A stretch of 64,000 nt of DNA from Chondrilla cf. caribensis (lineage: Eukaryota; Porifera; Demospongiae; Chondrillida; Chondrillidae). Positions 1-14,779 of the stretch are shown in pieces. The first letter of the stretch is position 1. Each line of letters opens with the position of its first letter. The notes beneath the pieces are model-generated. The model saw nothing but the letters and a program-made list of their open reading frames with translations. It had not been told where the DNA came from and made no database searches. A program made the position numbers and the translations under genes. The stretch covers positions 1,493,131-1,557,130 of the forward strand of contig OZ026567.1 in the NCBI GenBank assembly GCA_964020155.1. Direction: 5' to 3'.

Positions 1-355
1 TGATTGATTGATTTATTGATAATGGTCCTACGGATGTACAATACCCATGGCACATACATACTACGTGTCATGTGATTATCATGGATTGGACTGATGATTA
101 AGACCTACAGTATGAATAAATAATAATCCAAACCAAATGAAGGGAGTCACAAATGAAAATAGAAGTTAACTGTAAGGAAAGGAAACCACATTGAATAATA
201 ACTATATGACAACAGTACGATGGGGATTTTGGCCCATGAAGGACACACTCCAGTAACTTGTTCGTAATTATGGAGTATTTGGCAATGTTTTGTAGCATAG
301 CTTTCACTTGATATGCAAACAAACAAACAAACTGAATTATACATTTATATACATG
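1..355. other. No gene seen
   Basis: AT-rich sequence with a short (AAAC)n run near 315-331. I see no splice-consistent exon, known domain or RNA gene here. Confidence 0.5.
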
Positions 356-530
356 TAGTGGAACCTCTCTATTACAAACCTCTGAATTGCAAAAACCTCT
401 ATAATAAGGACACCATTCTGTGTCCCAGTGTAGTACTGTAGTGTATTAAGTGAACTCTGAATTGAGGAAACCTCTGTAATAAGGACTAAAATTAAGGCCC
501 CAAAGTGTCCTTAATAGAGAGGTTCCACTA
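356..530. mobile_element. MITE with short TIRs, TA target
   Basis: The ends are inverted copies of TAGTGGAACCTCTCTATTA, about 19 bp. The outermost TA on each side could be the target duplication, as in Tc1/mariner/pogo elements. There is no coding capacity. The terminal motif resembles that of the Tigger-like element at 44,806-45,471. Confidence 0.7.
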
Positions 531-593
531 TATATAATAATATTATTATATATACATATATATATATGATATATGGTACAGTTTGAAAAATAC

Positions 594-955
594 TAAACGT
601 AACTGGATAAAAGTTACCTGTTAAACCGATAACCATTAACGTTTATCGGTAAAAAGTTAACTGCTTCTGTTAACTGTTAACGGATAACCATCAATGGTAC
701 ATTTTAAATTCTTAATCCTTGAAGGACTGAAAGTATCAAAGGTAAGTGTTTGGGCAATGATTCGAAAGTACAAAAGACACGGGACCATCTCTCATCTTCC
801 CGGATCTGGTTGGTCGAAACTTCGACAGATCATTCATAAGTTATTCAATTCACACCTGTCATTTGGTAATATACGTTTATGTATTAATGACTATGTACTA
901 AGAAAACTACCGGTAATGGTTAACAGTTAACGATTAACAGAAAAAAGGTAAAGGA
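594..955 (+). pseudogene. Tc1/mariner-like relic, N-terminal HTH only
   Basis: A 78-codon ORF (694-930) has the helix-turn-helix and GRPR-like look of Tc1 transposase N-termini: KVSVWAMIRKYKRHGTI followed by LPGSGWSKL. No DDE catalytic part follows. Repeated GTTAACGGTTAACC-type motifs lie on both sides in inverted orientation (about 594-690 and 905-955), suggesting degraded element ends. Related GGTAACG..GGTTAAC sequence recurs near 4,785. Confidence 0.55.
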
Positions 956-1038
956 GATTACCGTTTCGTTTCTTTCAAACCATACCATAAATGTATGCAG
1001 GATATTGTGTATGAGGAGCTGCGTGCACACACCAGTAC

Positions 1039-3870
<2,832 letters not shown>

Positions 3871-4348
3871 CTACATTTGAAAATTACACAGCAATATAAC
3901 GTACATATGGGAAGTTGCATTATTGAAATTAGGTCCAATTCATGAAACAGTAATAGCTACACACATGTCATTGGACCCTTGAATTTGCAAAATGGCTGCT
4001 TCCCAACAAAACTACAAACTGTTCCTGCTAAATGGCATAAAACAGTACACAGATATGTACTTATGTACATGTGTGTATACAAATACATGTATGTACACAG
4101 CATGTTGACATGTACACTCGTGCACCATGTTCAAATGTAAAATGTACATATGTACAGTATATTCACATGTATACAGCATGTTCACAAGTACACTCATACA
4201 GCATGTCCACATGCATGTGGACATCTACAGAATGCTCACATGTGAAGGATCATTGCAGGACAGTCAGCCAAAAATGTACACACTCATCCATAAACGTTCG
4301 TGTTTACTTCTTGTTCACGGTGATCATTTCCTGTTTACTCATCTTCCT

Positions 4349-4406
4349 TCGCTGAGTTTTAAAATGAGTGGATTCCTTGGGGACCACTCCACCACAACTT
4401 TGTACC
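4349..4406 (-). CDS. Possible last exon of gene 2 (A0 copy)
   Basis: After an acceptor GGGCAG, the frame reads YKVVVEWSPRNPL then LKLSEGR and a TGA. The same block is at A1 7,445-7,506 and C 50,530-50,604 with the frame kept. In B (about 26,720-26,788) a two-base insertion breaks it. It would join in phase to the [12 protein letters not shown] frame of the preceding candidate exon, but that junction uses a weak GTATCC donor. Tentative. Confidence 0.3.
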
Positions 4407-4866
4407 TGCCCTACATACAACATCACAATAAGTCACATGTGACAAACACATCTAACATACATTCATATATACCATCCCAATAAGTACCTACATTAAGTAG
4501 TATATGTTGATAAGACTTGAGTGTGCTTGTGCATATACGTACATACATGTATCCTGACTGGTGGCCACATCAAATAGACTGACAGGAATACATATCCTAT
4601 GAATCCCTGAGATCCCCAGATGTGACAATTGACTAATCAATTATCTATGGAATGGTGAGTGTCATATCAGGATACAAGGTGTGTATAGCACCATTATAGG
4701 GAGGAAATTCAGGAAATGGATCCTTGTGATGGACAGTGATATAACATATACTGCACGTACATATGGTATAAATGCAAAAAAAAAAAAGGTAACGATAATA
4801 ACGGTTAACTTTGTTGTTTCTGTTTCTCGTTTAGTTTGACGAATATGTAGCATTTAGTGCTTAGTG

Positions 4867-5139
4867 TATGACGGTTTCCAGTTAGCGTTTGGCTGGTTCC
4901 GGTTGACGTTTCACAAGCCCATAAACATTAGAGTGTTACAAAATACCTTGTTGTTCTCAATCTCATTCTATCTTGACGTTCTTGGCCATATGAGCAATCC
5001 GACTCGGAATGAAGTTGGGCGATCCGTTGTTTCCAATACAAGTTCAGAGGCATTCTCTAGCAAACTTTCTCTCTCACCACCAGAGGACTATGTACAAAGT
5101 AGATTTAACAACATGCTGCAACTTTCTATACATCCTTAA
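4867..5139 (+). other. Uncharacterised 91-codon open frame shared by A0 and C
   Basis: The frame runs to a TAA after LSIHP and keeps the same length in C (51,062-51,334), with 13 or so amino-acid differences and no indel (..YLDVLGHMSNPT..). It has no in-frame ATG at its upstream edge, and A1 and B lack the segment entirely. It may be a piece of a captured or mobile sequence or an exon of an unknown gene on the plus strand. No family recognised. Confidence 0.3.
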
Positions 5140-5732
5140 GGTCTCTGATATCAGTTTACTTATTTGGTCAGCACTTATCACTTTTGATTCAGTCCTTCAC
5201 AGTTAGCACTTTATATTTCTCCTTTAACAGGATTCTCGCTCTTGAGTTTCGTTTCGCGGATTTGTATTATCGTTTCGGGTTATCTTTTTTCGGATCCGAA
5301 CCATACATATACGTATACATACATATGTATGCACAAGAATGTGTATATACTCATGTACGTATATACATACATACGTATATACTGCACATTTATTGTTTTT
5401 ATTATTAACTGTATAGTGCAGAATTAATGCAGCTACACACATGCATGTACACATGTACCCACAAAGTTGATGTCAATACACATCAAAGCTACCACCTTGA
5501 GTACATATTGAGTGAGTTCACAAAGTACTCAAACAGTTTTGCATGTGTTCCTAAGTACATACAACAGAATAACAGGATTCATAGGAACCAGCAGTATGTA
5601 TGTGTATGTATGGAGTATGCGAGTATATTTACTCAGGAGGTTTTTTTGCCAACAACATTCATTCATAACGGCAACAGCAGTTACTAAGATATATACGTAC
5701 AAATGTACTGTACATGTACAGTATGTACACAC

Positions 5733-6307
5733 CTTTGTGACTGTGAATGTCTGTAGGACCAAATAATCCAGTGTCTTGGAGCACAGGCATTGTTATATAC
5801 TGGAAGTGAGGGACAGGGAGTCTGACATTAGCACAGCATAGGGGTAGCCATGCTGGGATACAGCAGTGTGCTCCTGTGATTGAGGTGGATTGATGTCAGA
5901 CTTAGTTGTGGACGTATTGATTAGTGTCTGTGCTGATGGAGATGGTATGAGGTTGTGAGGTGCACTGGGTATTGAGTGTGGAGGCTGAAAGGTAGCGTGG
6001 GGAGAGTGAGTGGGAGGTGTGGGGAGTGTGGAGGCTGAAAGGTAGTGTGGGGAGGTGAGTGGGAGGTGTAGGGAGTGTGGGGTGGGATGTGGGGGAGGAG
6101 TCTTGACATGTACACAGGTATTGTATGTACTAGGACAACCCAGTGTGCACCATACCATGCATGTATGCACAAACCTGCATATGTACGTATGTATGTGTAC
6201 CCAAGTACATGTACATATGTACACTACATACACAAGGTTTGAAAAATACAGTTGTATTACCATTGTCAGTAGAGTGGACATCAAAATGTTTCCATGAAAT
6301 ATCACAA
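5733..6307 (-). pseudogene. Gene 2 fragment (A0): two 3' exons
   Basis: Only the CDISWKHFDVHSTDNG-type exon (6,261-6,307) and the Pro/Ser/Thr-rich exon (5,733-6,101) remain. The latter is 369 nt against 318 in copy C, because an internal block of about 50 nt is duplicated (CCTTTCAGCCTCCACACT repeated). Its frame also shifts relative to C, and a TATATAA sequence gives an early stop. The 5' exons are absent because the copy ends in the CA tract at 6,337. Confidence 0.65.
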
Positions 6308-6334
6308 CTGAAGTTCAATAAAACTGCCAATTTG

Positions 6335-6336
<2 letters not shown>

Positions 6337-6402
<66 letters not shown>
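6337..6402. repeat. (CA)n at the A0/A1 junction
   Basis: Left flank AATTTGTCACA matches the interior of gene 2 (A1 9,018). Right flank TGACTAGGCTCC matches the unit start in B (25,812) and C (49,506, also preceded by CA). The duplication breakpoint therefore lies inside this microsatellite. Confidence 0.85.
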
Positions 6403-6404
<2 letters not shown>

Positions 6405-7862
6405 ACTAGGCTCCCCAACTATTCTAGTGTAATGATATTCATTAGTTCACAAATGAGATTCATTAAGATGTTATCCAAACAATAATGGTAGGTGTTAGTT
6501 CTGCAAAAGTAAACAGGTCAGACTGTTGTCCAACCACAGACCACACAACACCAGGGACAGCAGAGGATACTGGTGTGTCTGAACACTACAGAGCACTGTG
6601 GAGGTATCCCTGCATGTACTGTACACACACACAAGACAATCAAGTGTACATGAGGTACTTCACTTCACTCCACATCCTTGTGCGGAGAATCTACCTGTGT
6701 GTCACAAGTACCTTTTAATAATGTCTTGCTTTCTCTCTGTTAGCTTGGTAGGTTTTATTTCTCTCCTCTTCTTCCCTCTTCCTGCATACGTATGTCAGCC
6801 AGCCGGTTGTATAATCTGGAGGTTGAGTACATGAGAAAGATCACCTATGTGTACACTAGTATCTACATATGTACGTACATGTGAGCACACACACATTTGA
6901 AGTACATTTGAACATGGTTTACAATGTGATACAAGTAATGGTATTAACACTTGTATATTCATATGATAACATGTTCGTACTTACATTCATATGCAGCATT
7001 ACAAAAGAATACATATGGGTACAGTGGAAAGTTCCATCATTGAAATTAGGTCCAATTCATGAAAGCGTAATAGATACCCACATGACAGTGGACCCTTAAA
7101 TTTGAAAAATGGTTGCTTCTCAACAAAACTACAAACTGTTCCTGTTAAATGGCATAAAACAATACTCAGATATGTACTTATGTACGTGTGTGCGCATAAT
7201 TACATGTATAATATTCTACACAACATGTTTACATGTACACTCATGCAGCACGTTTAAATGTATAATGTACATTTGTACAGTATGTGCACACGTACACTCA
7301 TACAGCATGTCCACATGCATGTAGACATGTACAGAATGCTCACATGTGAAGGACCATTGCAGGACAGTCAGCCAACAAGGTACACACCCATACATTTGTG
7401 TTTACTTCTTGTTCACAGTGATCATTTCCTGTTTACTCATCTTCCTTCGCTGAGTTTTAACATGAGTGGATTCCTTGGGGACCACTCCACCACAACTTTG
7501 TACCTGCCCTGCATACAAAAACATCACAGAAATAAGTCACATGTGACAAACACATCTAACATACATTCATACCATCCCAATAAGTACCTACATAAAGTAG
7601 TATACATTGATAAGACTTGAGTGTGCTTGTGCATATACGTACATACATGTATCCTGACTGGTGGCAAATTCAAATTGATTGACAGGAATACATATCCTAT
7701 GAATCCCTGAGATCCCCAGATGTGACAATAGACTAATCAATTATCTATGGAATGGTGAGTGTCACATCAGGATACATGGTGTGTATAGCACCATTATAGG
7801 GAGGAAATTCAGGAAATGGATCCTTGGAATGGACAGTGATATAACATATACTGTACATATAT

Positions 7863-7974
7863 ACATACATACAATGTCATACATACATACATACATATGT
7901 ACATACATACATACATACATACATACATACATACATACATACATACATACACACATACTTATATGCATACATAC

Positions 7975-8008
<34 letters not shown>

Positions 8009-8010
8009 TT
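7863..8010. repeat. (ATAC)n then (AT)n
   Basis: CATA/ATAC repeat for about 110 bp followed by about 30 bp of AT. In A0 and C the same place holds the segment with the 91-codon frame. Confidence 0.9.
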
Positions 8011-8468
8011 GCATATCTACTGTATGTCCAACTGTATAGTGTAGGATTAATGTACCTAAATGCACACATACTTATATACATACATACATACATACGTATA
8101 TACTTGCATATCTACTGTGTGTCATATTGTATAGTGTAGGATTAATGCAGCTACATACACACATGTACGTATGTACCCACATACATACACATCATGGTCC
8201 ATGGTTGATGTCAATACACATCAAAGTTACCACCTTGAGTACATATTGAGTGAATTCACAAAGTACACAAACAGTTTAATTTACATGTGTTCTCAAGTAC
8301 ATACTACAGAATAACAGGATTCATAGGAACCACCAGTATGTATGTGGATGTATGGAGTATGTGAGTATATTTACTCAGGAGTTCATTTGTTGACAACATT
8401 CATTCATAACTGCAACAACCGTTACTAAGATATGTACGTACAAATGTACATGTACAGTATACACACAC

Positions 8469-11195
8469 CTTTGTGATTGTGAATGTATGGAGGACCAAAT
8501 AATCCAGTGTCTTGGAGCACAGGCATCGTTATATACTGGAAGTGAGGGACAGGGAGTCTGACATTAGCACAGCATAGGGGTAGCCATGCTGGGATACAGC
8601 GGTGTGCTCCTGTGATTGAGGTGGATTGATGTCAGACTTAGATGTGGACGTATTGATAAGTGTCTGTGCTGATGGAGAGGGTATGAGGTTGTGAGGTGCA
8701 CTGGGTATTGAGTGTGGAGGCTGAAAGGTAGCGTGAGGAGAGTGAGTGGAGGTGTAGGGAGTGTGGGGTGAGATGTGGGGGAGGAGTCTTGACATGTATA
8801 CAGGTATTGTATGTACTAGGACAACCCAGTGTGCACCATACCATGTATGCACAAACCTGCATATGTACGTATGTATGTGTACCCAAGTACATGTACATAC
8901 GTACACTACGTACACAAGGTTTGAAAAGTACAGTTGTATTACCATTGTCAGTAGAGTGGACATCAAAATGTTTCCACGAAATATCACAACTGAAGTTCAA
9001 TAAAACTGCCAATTTGTCACACTGTAATTACAGTATGTCTACAGTGAATTTGCCAAACAATTCAAAACACAACCAAACTACGTGTACAGGTGAGTGCATA
9101 CACATAAACTGTACACACCTTGATAGAAGTGTAGACACTGATAGTGGTGTCGAGGGGGGAGGTGTCTCCTCGTCCTCCCCCACAGTGGTGGCTACCACCA
9201 GTGGTCTCCTAGCAACACACAAACAAGAGAGACAGAGTACATAAGACAGCCATTGCATGCAATCCACAATGTTCTTCAGCCTCACATTTGTTCCTGAGCT
9301 ACAGGGTGAGGGTCAGTGGTTCCAGTGTCTTGTGGAGGATCTACAGGTGTACCAGTTTCCATCTCCATCCAAGCTTCCTGCCTGCTACAGATCTCAGCAA
9401 GCAGACTAGACATTTCTACAGAAGGAGAAAATGTATTGGTATTGTGGGCTATGCCAATGTACTGTACATACATACGTATGTACATATTATATGCATTGGA
9501 CAAATAGAAGGTGAACAAGTACATGTGCACATTCATTTGTACAGTATATTGGACAAAGAGTCAGTGAACACATCATAGCAAACTGCACAAACCTCCACAA
9601 GACACTACCACTGGCCCTCACCCCGCATTATATATAATATATAAGCAAGAAAAATAGAAAAGAGGATTCTCCATCAAAACAAAAGTGCTGAAACCTGGGT
9701 CTTCAGGCTAACGCTCTCCCAACTGAGCTATTTCAGCACACCCAACCACTGTCACAATACTGTGCAATATACACATATGCATGTACTGCAATATGAAGTC
9801 TCAGACCACAAACAGCCACTGTACACACAATCCATTCAGTGGAGCTACCACTGGTCATCCTGTCATACCATGTACACAATATTACTGCACTACATACTCA
9901 CATACATAAGTACGTACACACATATACCATGTCAATCTCTTGCTTTGGAGGGGGACAAGTAGCTATCTCCTTAGCCCTAGCTCATTCTATATCAAGGGTA
10001 CTCTCTCTGATGAAGAAAATACAATGTACATATTAGTGTGTCTGCAGATGTTTCATAAGAATTTACATACAATTATGTATATATAGTTTGCATATATGTA
10101 CATGAGTATATACACATTCTTGTACTACAAGTAAGTACATATGCATATACATACATAGTTACATGAATAAAGATATGAATATACATACACATACAAACAT
10201 GCATTGCACATGCAAATACTTACACATATGTACGCATGTATTATATTGGGTACTGTAGTGCATATCCCATATTTCAAGTATTGTACAATATTACAAGTAC
10301 TCACTTGGACAGTCTGTTGGTACAAATGAACGTACATAACTTATCACAACAAACAGTATAACAACAGCAATCTACAGACCTGTTCAACACCTGGTCACTC
10401 CCGGTGTACAACTGGACAGGTCTGGTCAATGTACACTTATGTACATACAGAACGTACATCGACGTATGTACATGTGTACATATTTATGTACTACAAGCAT
10501 ATATGTATATAGATAGTTATGACATGTACTTATATATGTACATTCATCCCTGAATACTTCTGTCATATTTCGAAATGTGCTTATAACTTCACCAATGGAC
10601 AGTGGAGGGATTTCTGCTGGTGATCCCTGACTGTTTCTGTCAACTGTACTGTCTGTTGTGGTCAATGATGGGGTCTCTGTGAAGTGGCTATCCATGTCAT
10701 CAATGGACAGAGTGTCTGGTCGGGAGGGGCTGAGTGGAGTGGCATATGTACTACAAATATTATACGTATGTACATGGATATGAATTGTACACACATACGT
10801 ATATACACTCTAACTCCTACAACCCTTCTACATGAACCCACAATACATTCACCTACTGCATACATACGTAGACACATACTGTAAATGTGTACATGTGTAG
10901 ATACTCTAGTGTGCATAAGCATTTACATACGTACGTAGGTACGTATATACTCTCGTGTGTACAGTTCTTACATCATTGCTAGCCACATACAAGGATGCAT
11001 TATATACACACACATGTACATGATTACAAAACATTCATCCGTATGTACACAAACATACTGTACACATGTACAAATTACATACATACATATGTACACATGT
11101 GGACAACACACCTTTTCCAATCTGATTTGAGCCAAAGCATGTTTGTGACTCAATAATCCCTTCTCATCTTGTTCCTGTCTCAGCTTGTCCACTTC
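8469..11195 (-). pseudogene. Gene 2, copy A1: coiled-coil, P/S/T-rich protein, disrupted
   Basis: Family not recognised. Exons on the minus strand: 11,112-11,195 (28 codons, EVDKLRQEQDEKGLL.., heptad-like coiled coil), about 10,549-10,750 (S/T-rich, PSRPDTLSIDDMDSHF), 9,928-10,006 (DIERARAKEIA frame), 9,286-9,415 (SSLLAEICSRQEAWMEME), 9,119-9,208 (VVATTVGEDEETPPPS), 8,943-8,989 (CDISWKHFDVHST) and 8,469-8,787 (P/S/T-rich). The 9,415 to 8,787 exons join in phase across all introns, with the same splice sites in three copies. Lesions: TGA at 9,982-9,984 where B and C read AGA, and two indels in the last exon giving a stop at SLTSSI. There is no signal peptide or membrane segment. It may be a decaying gene; a shorter product is possible. 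Confidence 0.6.
9685..9739 (-). other. tRNA-Phe-like hairpin, truncated (A1)
   Basis: The minus strand reads TGAAATAGCTCAGTTGGGAG, which is the D-arm/A-box of tRNA-Phe, then AGCGTTAG, the loop CCTGAAGA with a GAA anticodon, and CCCAGGTTTCAGCAC, which resembles a tRNA 3' acceptor strand. The 3' half of the anticodon stem and most of the T-arm are missing, so the unit is only 55 nt. GTGCTGAAA..TTTCAGCAC closes it as a stem. It is probably a tRNA relic in a gene 2 intron. Copies lie at 28,702-28,756 and 53,167-53,221. Confidence 0.6.
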
Positions 11196-11523
11196 CTACA
11201 GACAGCAAACATGTACACATGTTCATACACTCCACATTGACACAGATCGGTCGTTCAACCGAGTGATATCTACTGACATTTAGTCAAACCAAAGAGACAA
11301 AAGAAAGATCGAGCTATTGCCGTGCGTATCGCTATTCGTCATTTTATTCTTCAAACTTGATCATTTCTTAGTATTTGACCGTGTGGAGGACACCGACAAG
11401 GAAACAACCAATAATTGTATGATCGGGAATAACGTAGGGTAACTGGAATACCGTCAATACTCCAATAACACGCACACTTCAACTCACACTGCAACCATCA
11501 ACTCTGTACACATGAGACTAGGG

Positions 11524-11589
11524 TTAGGTGTAAAGGGTCGACGCTGAGTGAGGATTCGGGGACTTTTCAGGTTCTTTAGAACTTGACAT
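11524..11589 (-). CDS. Candidate first exon of gene 2
   Basis: An ATG opens MSSSKEPEKSPNPHSAS.., a Ser-rich start like that of the NLR (MASSSSNRSEDRE). The reading frame is unchanged in B (from 30,964) and C (from 54,922). The weak point is the donor: only poor GT sites precede the TAA. An alternative is a short downstream frame MCTELMV with a strong GTGAGTTG donor near 11,475. Low confidence. Confidence 0.25.
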   Translation of the reverse strand: MSSSKEPEKSPNPHSASTLYT

Positions 11590-12258
11590 CTGGCAACATT
11601 GCGTCGGTTATGGACACGTGGCTGAGTAAGACTATTGCGCAATACCAATAAATCGATAATAATTACTATGAGAAATTCTCGATGCTAAAAATAAAATCCA
11701 AGCAGAGCTAGCGCTAGCTACAGATGTTTTGACATACAATATAAGGTGTCTGTCACGTGCATATGTAGATCATTAATATTATGGTACATTGAAGTGGAGG
11801 ATGACAATAATAATTGACAGACAGTAAACAGCAATTATTGGCTTTATCACGGCCATGCAACTTCGTGAATTAGAATTCGTGCGCAGTAATTTATAACCTG
11901 CTTGACTACCTGGTATTGCATGTCAACCCCTATATTAGCGCTGTAACACACACGTATACAAATGCACTTGACATGTGTATATATTATACATACAGTAATG
12001 CCAGCTAATTTTTATTACATAATATATAATAGATATAATATAATAGATAATAGAGTATATCATCTATATTCTTATATATATTCGTATATATACAGTAGTG
12101 GAATATATATCAGATTCTATGATGCAGATTTCCAATGTAATTAATGGTACAAAAATATTTATAATTATTAATCATAACAATAAGATCTAAATATTATACA
12201 AAAATAAGGCAGCCCCTTATATTCTTTTCATTTCGACTTCCGGTATGTAACGCTCGTC

Positions 12259-12261
<3 letters not shown>

Positions 12262-12329
<68 letters not shown>

Positions 12330-12335
12330 ATATAT
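12262..12335. repeat. (AT)n
   Basis: About 74 bp of AT. A duplicated flank (CAGATTCTATGATGCAGATT at 12,111 and 12,352) shows a local duplication around it. Confidence 0.9.
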
Positions 12336-12661
12336 AATATATACGACTATCAGATTCTATGATGCAGATTTTCAATGTAATTAATGGTACAAAAATATTT
12401 ATAATTATTAATCATAACAATAAGCTTAAGATCTAAATATTATACAAAAATAATATCATTATTATTATTGTTATGCAATAACACACACTATAAAACAGGA
12501 AATAATCTATTGTATAGTAGAAAAAGGCAACTTCTCAAACTCCATGCCTCATCAGGATTCCTGAGTGGATATAATAGACTGAATACAACACTGACAATGT
12601 CTTCAGTATGAGCAGTGGAGGGGATGTGGTCCAGCCCATGAGACCACAGAATGACATAGCA

Positions 12662-14714
12662 CTAGTGTACTTCATGTGAGGGGACCAGGACTGCATGTAG
12701 TGGACAGTCCAGATGGGACGCAGGGGGTAGGGGAGGGGTCATCCCTGGGTGTGTGGCAGGAGTAGGATATTGGGACACAGCAGTCAACACAAGGACAGGG
12801 ACACTTGGGACCTAGGTACATACAGTCCACTACAAGCACAATGCTCACCAGTGTCCACTACAAGCACAATGCTCACCAGTGTCCACTACAAGCACAATGC
12901 TCACCAGTGTCCACTACAAGCACAATGCTCACCTGTGTCCACGTCTTCTCAGAGAGCACTTTGGCCTCTAACTCTGCTCTAGGGACGGGTCCTTCGGTGG
13001 TTTCAACAGCTTTAAGGAGGGAGGTCCAGGTTGGGGGAATACCCTTACATCGTCCACTTTTCCATATTTTTAGAGCTTTGAGACCTCCTAAGTCGGGATC
13101 CTTCTGACAATATTTCACTTCAGCAAAAGGGACACCAAGGTTGATGGGAAGTTCCCAGTTTAAAATTTCATTCCAAACAGCTAGCAATCCAATATCTGAT
13201 GGAGTCTGATCTGTTGAAATGAAGAGGACAACAAGAGAACATGAGAAGACAACATTTTGTCATCGTGAATATCATTAACTCACCATAGACTGTCAACTGG
13301 TCTTTGATGGGTACATTCACACAAGAACTTTGACCACCTACAGACAAGTACATGTAGTAAGTATGTAGACAAGTACACAGTGTGTTCATACACAGTACAT
13401 GGTAAGGTCCAATGATGGTGGGTGTGTTCTCACTCATCACTCCCCTCCTCTAGTATGTACTAGTATGTATAGCGTACATACGATACAGTTGATGTCGTAC
13501 AATAGTAACTAACAATTGTAGTTCTGGATCATCTGTCTAGAGTCTGTTAGCTCACCATAGACTGAGGGTTGATCATTGACTGGTGCTATCTTAGGATCAG
13601 TAGAAATAGCATCACCTTGACCGCCTGTAGACAAGTACATGTAGTGAGTATGTAGACAAGTACATGTAGTGAGTATGTAGACAAGTACATGTAATGACAT
13701 ATCCACGTACACATACTGAAATACGACAACACACAGACATGAAGGCATACATGCAGGCACACACACTCACGTACATACATACTCACACTGTACAGCATAA
13801 TACATGGTTACATACTGAACCCAGTGTGCAGACATTGCTCTAGATTGAGTACAAGTGAGACTGGATTAGACTTATTGGTGCACACGATAGAAGTACTGGA
13901 ACATAAGATGGGAAGATCTTACAATGGTTGATCAAATGTGAAGAGGTTACTTAAAGAGTCCTACAGACTACAATGTCCTCTCATATTGTGACATACAACA
14001 TACCTGGTGGGTGGTGAAGAGATGGGAGATCGACTGGAACAACTTCAGAGGAGGACTTCTCAGAGGTCAGGGAACTTTCTACATTCTCTGAAGAGAAACA
14101 CACAATAACATGGTCAACAACAACATTGTCAATACATTAACACACACAACTTACTAGTTGAAGCATGAGGACGTGATATAAAGTAAGTGTCAAGACCCCT
14201 CTCTACAACCTCAAACTGCTCCACATGTTCCTGACCAAGTTGTGAAATAAGATGATCTTTGTACAGTTTGCTACTCCATTCTTTCAAAACAAAGTTGACA
14301 TCATTGTTGTTGGCAGTAATTCCTCTCATCACAGCACCAAAAAGATTATTCCATGATTGTGGGATGCCACTAATGAATGAATACTAATCAGAGAATCATA
14401 TAATGATACATCATAACAAAAAATAATCAGTTATGAACAACTGCAAACCTACCCTAAATTCAAGGTCCACTTTCTTCAAAGTACAATTAGACCATACATC
14501 TTCCACTCTTCTAACAACATCATTATCAACATCATCATAAGATTCCTCGAACTAACAGAATAAACAATAAGTCACCAGTGTAAACCTTGAGTGAATAATA
14601 AATAAGGCATAATATAGAAGTAAACACACACAAATATTCACTTAGTCATGGAGAACAAATGGACCAAATATGTGATACCACACCCTATGCAAAGATGTGC
14701 TTATCCCCTATACA

Positions 14715-14779
<65 letters not shown>

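Larger units (their letters stand above)
3890..6336. repeat. Array copy A0, partial
   Basis: From about 3,890 the sequence aligns by eye with A1 7,030-9,020, B 26,380-27,820 and C 50,140-52,495; for example, the block ATTGAAATTAGGTCCAATTC recurs in all. A0 holds only the 3' part of gene 2. Its right end stops exactly where a (CA)n tract begins, and A1 starts on the other side of that tract. A0 and C share a segment (about 4,760-5,290) that A1 and B lack. Confidence 0.8.
11196..12661. other. Spacer between NLR-A and gene 2
   Basis: No firm exon. The block 11,250-11,680 is nearly identical in B (30,630-31,030) and C (54,560-54,990) and may hold the gene 2 promoter and first exon. Beyond it lie AT-rich palindromic stretches (12,040-12,110; 12,262-12,335) and NLR 3' flank. 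A clean empty site for the B insertion is at about 11,655 (CGATAATAATTACTATGAG). Confidence 0.5.

Noticed and set aside
5793..6305. His/Pro/Ser-rich ORF (repeated near 8,529, 27,329, 52,038) as one long protein
   Set aside because: It runs through a conserved intron; the exon boundaries shared by copies cut it into two exons in different frames.
12749..13107. Plus-strand QCPLQAQCSP repeat ORFs (also 35,530-36,096)
   Set aside because: They are the antisense of the 28-bp minisatellite and the Death exon.
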